Below are positions 30,801 through 32,434 of a DNA stretch of 32,434 nt, piece after piece. A model generated the notes under the pieces. That model saw only the letters and a list, made by a program, of their open reading frames with translations. It had not been told where the DNA came from and made no database searches. Position numbers and translations under genes: made by a program. Position 1 is the first letter of the stretch, and each line of letters begins with the position of its first letter. Origin of the DNA: Verrucomicrobia subdivision 3 bacterium UBA693 (GTDB lineage Bacteria > Verrucomicrobiota > Verrucomicrobiia > Limisphaerales > UBA8199); the NCBI GenBank assembly GCA_002298785.1, contig DBMR01000067.1:1-32434 (forward strand), in the 5' to 3' direction.

Positions 30801-32369
30801 GGCAACAGTTCGTACACCGGCGGCACAACCGTCAGTGGAGGGGTACTGGAAGTCGACGGCACCCTCGGCGCCGGCCAGGTTCCCCTGTCCCTGAACAGCA
30901 CCATCCTGTCCGGTAACGGCACTATTTCGGACGCCGTCACCGTGCCCTCCGGCAGCACCTTGTCACCGGGCAACGGCGACATCGGGGCCCTGACCATCAA
31001 TAACACCCTCACGCTGGGCGCGGGGAGCGTCAGCCGTTTCGAGATCAACAAGGACATCCTGACCAATGACGTCGTCCGCGGCGTCACCAGCGTCACGTAC
31101 GGCGGCACGCTGCTGCTGACCAACACCGGTAACACGGCTTACGCACCCGGCGACAGCTTCAAGCTGTTCAACGCCTCCAGTTACAACGGCTACTTCGCCG
31201 CTTTCTCGCCGGCCACCCCCGGCTTGGGCCTCTTGTGGGACACCAATTCCCTGCGGGTCGACGGCACTCTTAAAGTCATGGTGCTGCCCACGCCGCGCCC
31301 GCTCGTGGTGCTCTCCGCTTCCAGCTTGATCAATCGGGAAGTTAACGTCGTCTTTGACACGTTTGTCGACCCGATCGTCGCCCAGGACCCCTCCAATTAC
31401 ACCATCAACACCACGAACGTGATCCAGAGTGCTACCGTGGTGAATGATACCAACGTGGTGCTGGTTCTGGATTCGCCCATCGCCAAGACCAGCTTCACCG
31501 TACAAGTCAAAAACGTCCGCGACCTGTCCTACGTTCCCAACGTGGTGGTGACCACCAACGTCCCGGGAGTCGCACTTGGCTTCGAGGAAAAATCCTACAG
31601 TGTTATTACCAACGGCTCGGCTTTTGCCTTCGGCGACAAAATCAAGGTCTACGCGGACGGTGCGGATATCTTCAACGTTTCCGATCAGTTCGAGTATGTC
31701 TATAAGCAGGTGACCAACGACTTTGATTTCAGCGTGCGCGTGGAATCATTCCTGATCACCGACCCAGCCGGTAAGGCGGGGATCATGGCGCGCGAAATCA
31801 CCGATCCTGCCTACTTGTATCCGGCGGAGCGCATGGTCATGGCCACTGCTTTCACGCCTGACCCCACGCGCAACCAAAACCTGATCCAATACCGAGACGT
31901 CGCCGATACCGCGGCGGTGGCGCTGGCGGCCCCGCGTCCGGCTGCGACCTACCCCAATAACTGGCTGCGTCTCCAGCGCGTCGGCGCGATGTTTTACGCC
32001 TATTGCAGTTCGAATAACATCGACTGGACCTTCATCAATTCGCTCGACACGTCCACCAATACAACCGGCGCCTTCAATTCGGTGCTGCGGGTCGGCTTGG
32101 CCGCGACTAGCCATAACGCGGCCTTGACCACCGAAGTCGTGTTCAGCAAGTTCGGCGCTCCGAAGAATCGCGTGCCGCTGACGGTGACCACTTCCGGCGG
32201 CAATGTGGTGTTGAGCTGGCCGCTCGAGGGCCTCGGGGCCACCCTGCAGTCCAGCCCGGGCCTGGAATCGCCCACGACCTGGACCGCCGTCCCCGGCAGC
32301 ACCTCCACCAACCAGGTGTTTCTGCCCCTCGGTCCCAACAGCAAATATTTCCGCCTGACGGTGGATTAA
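27819..32369 (+). CDS. Giant secreted protein with autotransporter-associated beta-strand repeats
   Basis: A 1516-residue exported protein with a signal peptide (cleavage likely after ARA, about residue 26). Most of the length is beta-helix sequence with recurring units of the form GxGTLxLSGxNxYxGxTxVxxGxLxV, clearest at about residues 413-441, 740-768 and 987-1018, with weaker copies near 176-207, 672-699 and 862. A Big_5/SbsA-like Ig segment follows (about 1165-1245). A DUF1349/laminin-G-like domain (about 1275-1448; FEYVYKQVTNDFDFSVRV, GIMAREI) comes next, and then a C-terminal module (VVLSWPL...LQSSPGLESPTTW...KYFRLTV). No outer-membrane autotransporter barrel is present. The ATG at 27819 starts the signal peptide; no Shine-Dalgarno sequence is seen. 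A short GC hairpin (32384-32398) follows the stop. Likely surface or extracellular, perhaps carbohydrate-related given the regulator. Confidence 0.88.
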   Translation: MNTPTKTLLCISLTALGLALGPTARAASVTYIGKANANWNNITNWLGGTLPAAGDDLVIADLTTNNSITLNDSSHTVGILQFGVTGNRANPGSAQFVINGNTTASSSFGLTITNGVVANGNFNVSGTAGFQTKVPITVQGDQTWSIGGALGSSTADFGLQLTVGANGTQRPLVLNGKLTKIGPGQLGLVGQNVGNGDIIVNQGSLKFNAGSSTILTVGGTGAITVNNGGSLFIARNSGTLNLTKAIVLNSGSTLRLGGNNAGANVVGSPFTINGTVPILVEYSSMLLDFTNNWNGTLNSVITGTGGIMTFWGDNSALAGLINNSGTFRMRFGAAKSSTPSVEWSLNNAAAILEIYGPATELVLGALSGSAGTVRNSNTNNAAATLTVGGLNTTTTYGGLLSDSTAALSLVKVGTGTLTLSAANTYSGTTVVSNGTVLVKGVGATLGSGNVTVYSGGTLGGDGSVMAPITVAAGGTIRSDGGSTPTPLTVNTLTLGVGGADQTTTRINVYRGGKIATSGLIVNGQNTIDIASSAPGVGVYDLITYSGVIGGAGFAGFKLGTLPYGIAAHLQDSGTAIQLNVTALTAEPSVWTGSVVGAWNLGGGLEWKGATSGTPQSYHDLDVVTFDDSAANFAVNITENVTPTTVNVNNSTHAYTLTGTASIIGDAGLAKSGSELLVVLNTNNYLGGTFITNGAIQMGNGGAGGVINGPILNNSSLLLNRSDAFAVSGVISGTGTIEQKGSGIATLSGANTFTGVTTVSTGTLATGNGSALGDTNTGTIVATGATLDVNGQNLGMEPVTVQGDGVGGAGAIVNNAAGDQQNALRYVTLAGQTTFGGARRWDIRDPASSLASAGLNALLQGNGNKLTKVGSNVVAFINIGETALGDIDIQGGTLTFSRSTRMGNAAKTVNIFPGATLQFHRTSEFENNVLNKVITMTNALIAVEGNGLTNVFAGPITASGSNSVSLPAATGLNLQGSVTGPGSLNASGGGTLIISGNSSYTGGTTVSGGVLEVDGTLGAGQVPLSLNSTILSGNGTISDAVTVPSGSTLSPGNGDIGALTINNTLTLGAGSVSRFEINKDILTNDVVRGVTSVTYGGTLLLTNTGNTAYAPGDSFKLFNASSYNGYFAAFSPATPGLGLLWDTNSLRVDGTLKVMVLPTPRPLVVLSASSLINREVNVVFDTFVDPIVAQDPSNYTINTTNVIQSATVVNDTNVVLVLDSPIAKTSFTVQVKNVRDLSYVPNVVVTTNVPGVALGFEEKSYSVITNGSAFAFGDKIKVYADGADIFNVSDQFEYVYKQVTNDFDFSVRVESFLITDPAGKAGIMAREITDPAYLYPAERMVMATAFTPDPTRNQNLIQYRDVADTAAVALAAPRPAATYPNNWLRLQRVGAMFYAYCSSNNIDWTFINSLDTSTNTTGAFNSVLRVGLAATSHNAALTTEVVFSKFGAPKNRVPLTVTTSGGNVVLSWPLEGLGATLQSSPGLESPTTWTAVPGSTSTNQVFLPLGPNSKYFRLTVD

Positions 32370-32434
32370 GCGCTTACGCCGCTGGCGGCTCGACCGCCGG
32401 AGCACTCTCTCACCAGGCCGCCGCCCGGTTAACC

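Noticed and set aside
28340..30880. CRISPR-like or tandem DNA repeat
   Set aside because: The recurrence is at protein level (beta-strand repeats) with diverged DNA and irregular spacing inside one open frame.

Overview
The window looks like chromosomal DNA of a Verrucomicrobiota bacterium, probably the Pedosphaera/Limisphaerales side. This rests on gene content and protein style, not on a marker gene. The pointers are a very large secreted protein with autotransporter-associated beta-strand repeats and no visible beta-barrel, a XylR-type regulator beside it, a Tat-signal DegT/DnrJ aminotransferase, a secreted GH172 protein, an M56 peptidase fused to a secretin-like domain, a Bacteroidetes-type sdhCAB operon, and general scarcity of Shine-Dalgarno sequences. 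GC is high, so long antisense shadow ORFs are common. I see no rRNA, tRNA, insertion sequence, phage gene or CRISPR array.

Layout. 1-5.8 kb: a 5'-truncated M56/secretin-like fusion, a small secreted Cys/Gly-rich protein, a convergent OmpR-type response regulator and sensor kinase pair, and an ICMT-like membrane methyltransferase. 5.8-8.8 kb: a remnant of a secreted-protein gene, a GH172 (DUF2961) hydrolase, and a Tat-signal DegT/DnrJ/EryC1 aminotransferase. 9.1-13.2 kb: a TatD-family hydrolase facing TcdA, a family 2 glycosyltransferase and an NtrC-type response regulator (the last two very tightly linked). 13.4-16.3 kb: a short flagellin with a terminator-like hairpin, then pgsA-pgpA (phosphatidylglycerol synthesis) and kdsB (CMP-Kdo synthesis). 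16.3-17.8 kb: a convergent secreted protein with two pseudopilin-like domains around an Ig-like domain. 18.1-21.7 kb: pyrG-folC-HAD hydrolase. 21.8-25.2 kb: sdhCAB. 25.2-26.4 kb: a DUF2934-like small protein divergent from crcB, and a hotdog thioesterase. 26.5-32.4 kb: a XylR-type regulator divergent from the giant beta-strand-repeat protein.

How the genes work together. Housekeeping functions (CTP, folate, succinate oxidation, phosphatidylglycerol, Kdo, tRNA t6A cyclisation) form short tight operons. Accessory genes are exported proteins and their regulators. The strongest regulatory observations are two. First, the pyrG leader has a sigma70-like promoter, a GGGC at the expected transcription start and a roughly 15-bp hairpin followed by a T-rich stretch, which suggests CTP-sensed attenuation. 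Second, a pair of 16-bp direct repeats exactly 21 bp apart lies between the XylR-type regulator and the giant secreted protein, which suits an AraC-family operator. No single large unknown system is obvious. The best candidates for new biology are these two control regions, the M56-secretin-like fusion, the Tat-signal aminotransferase and the pseudopilin-like/Ig secreted protein.
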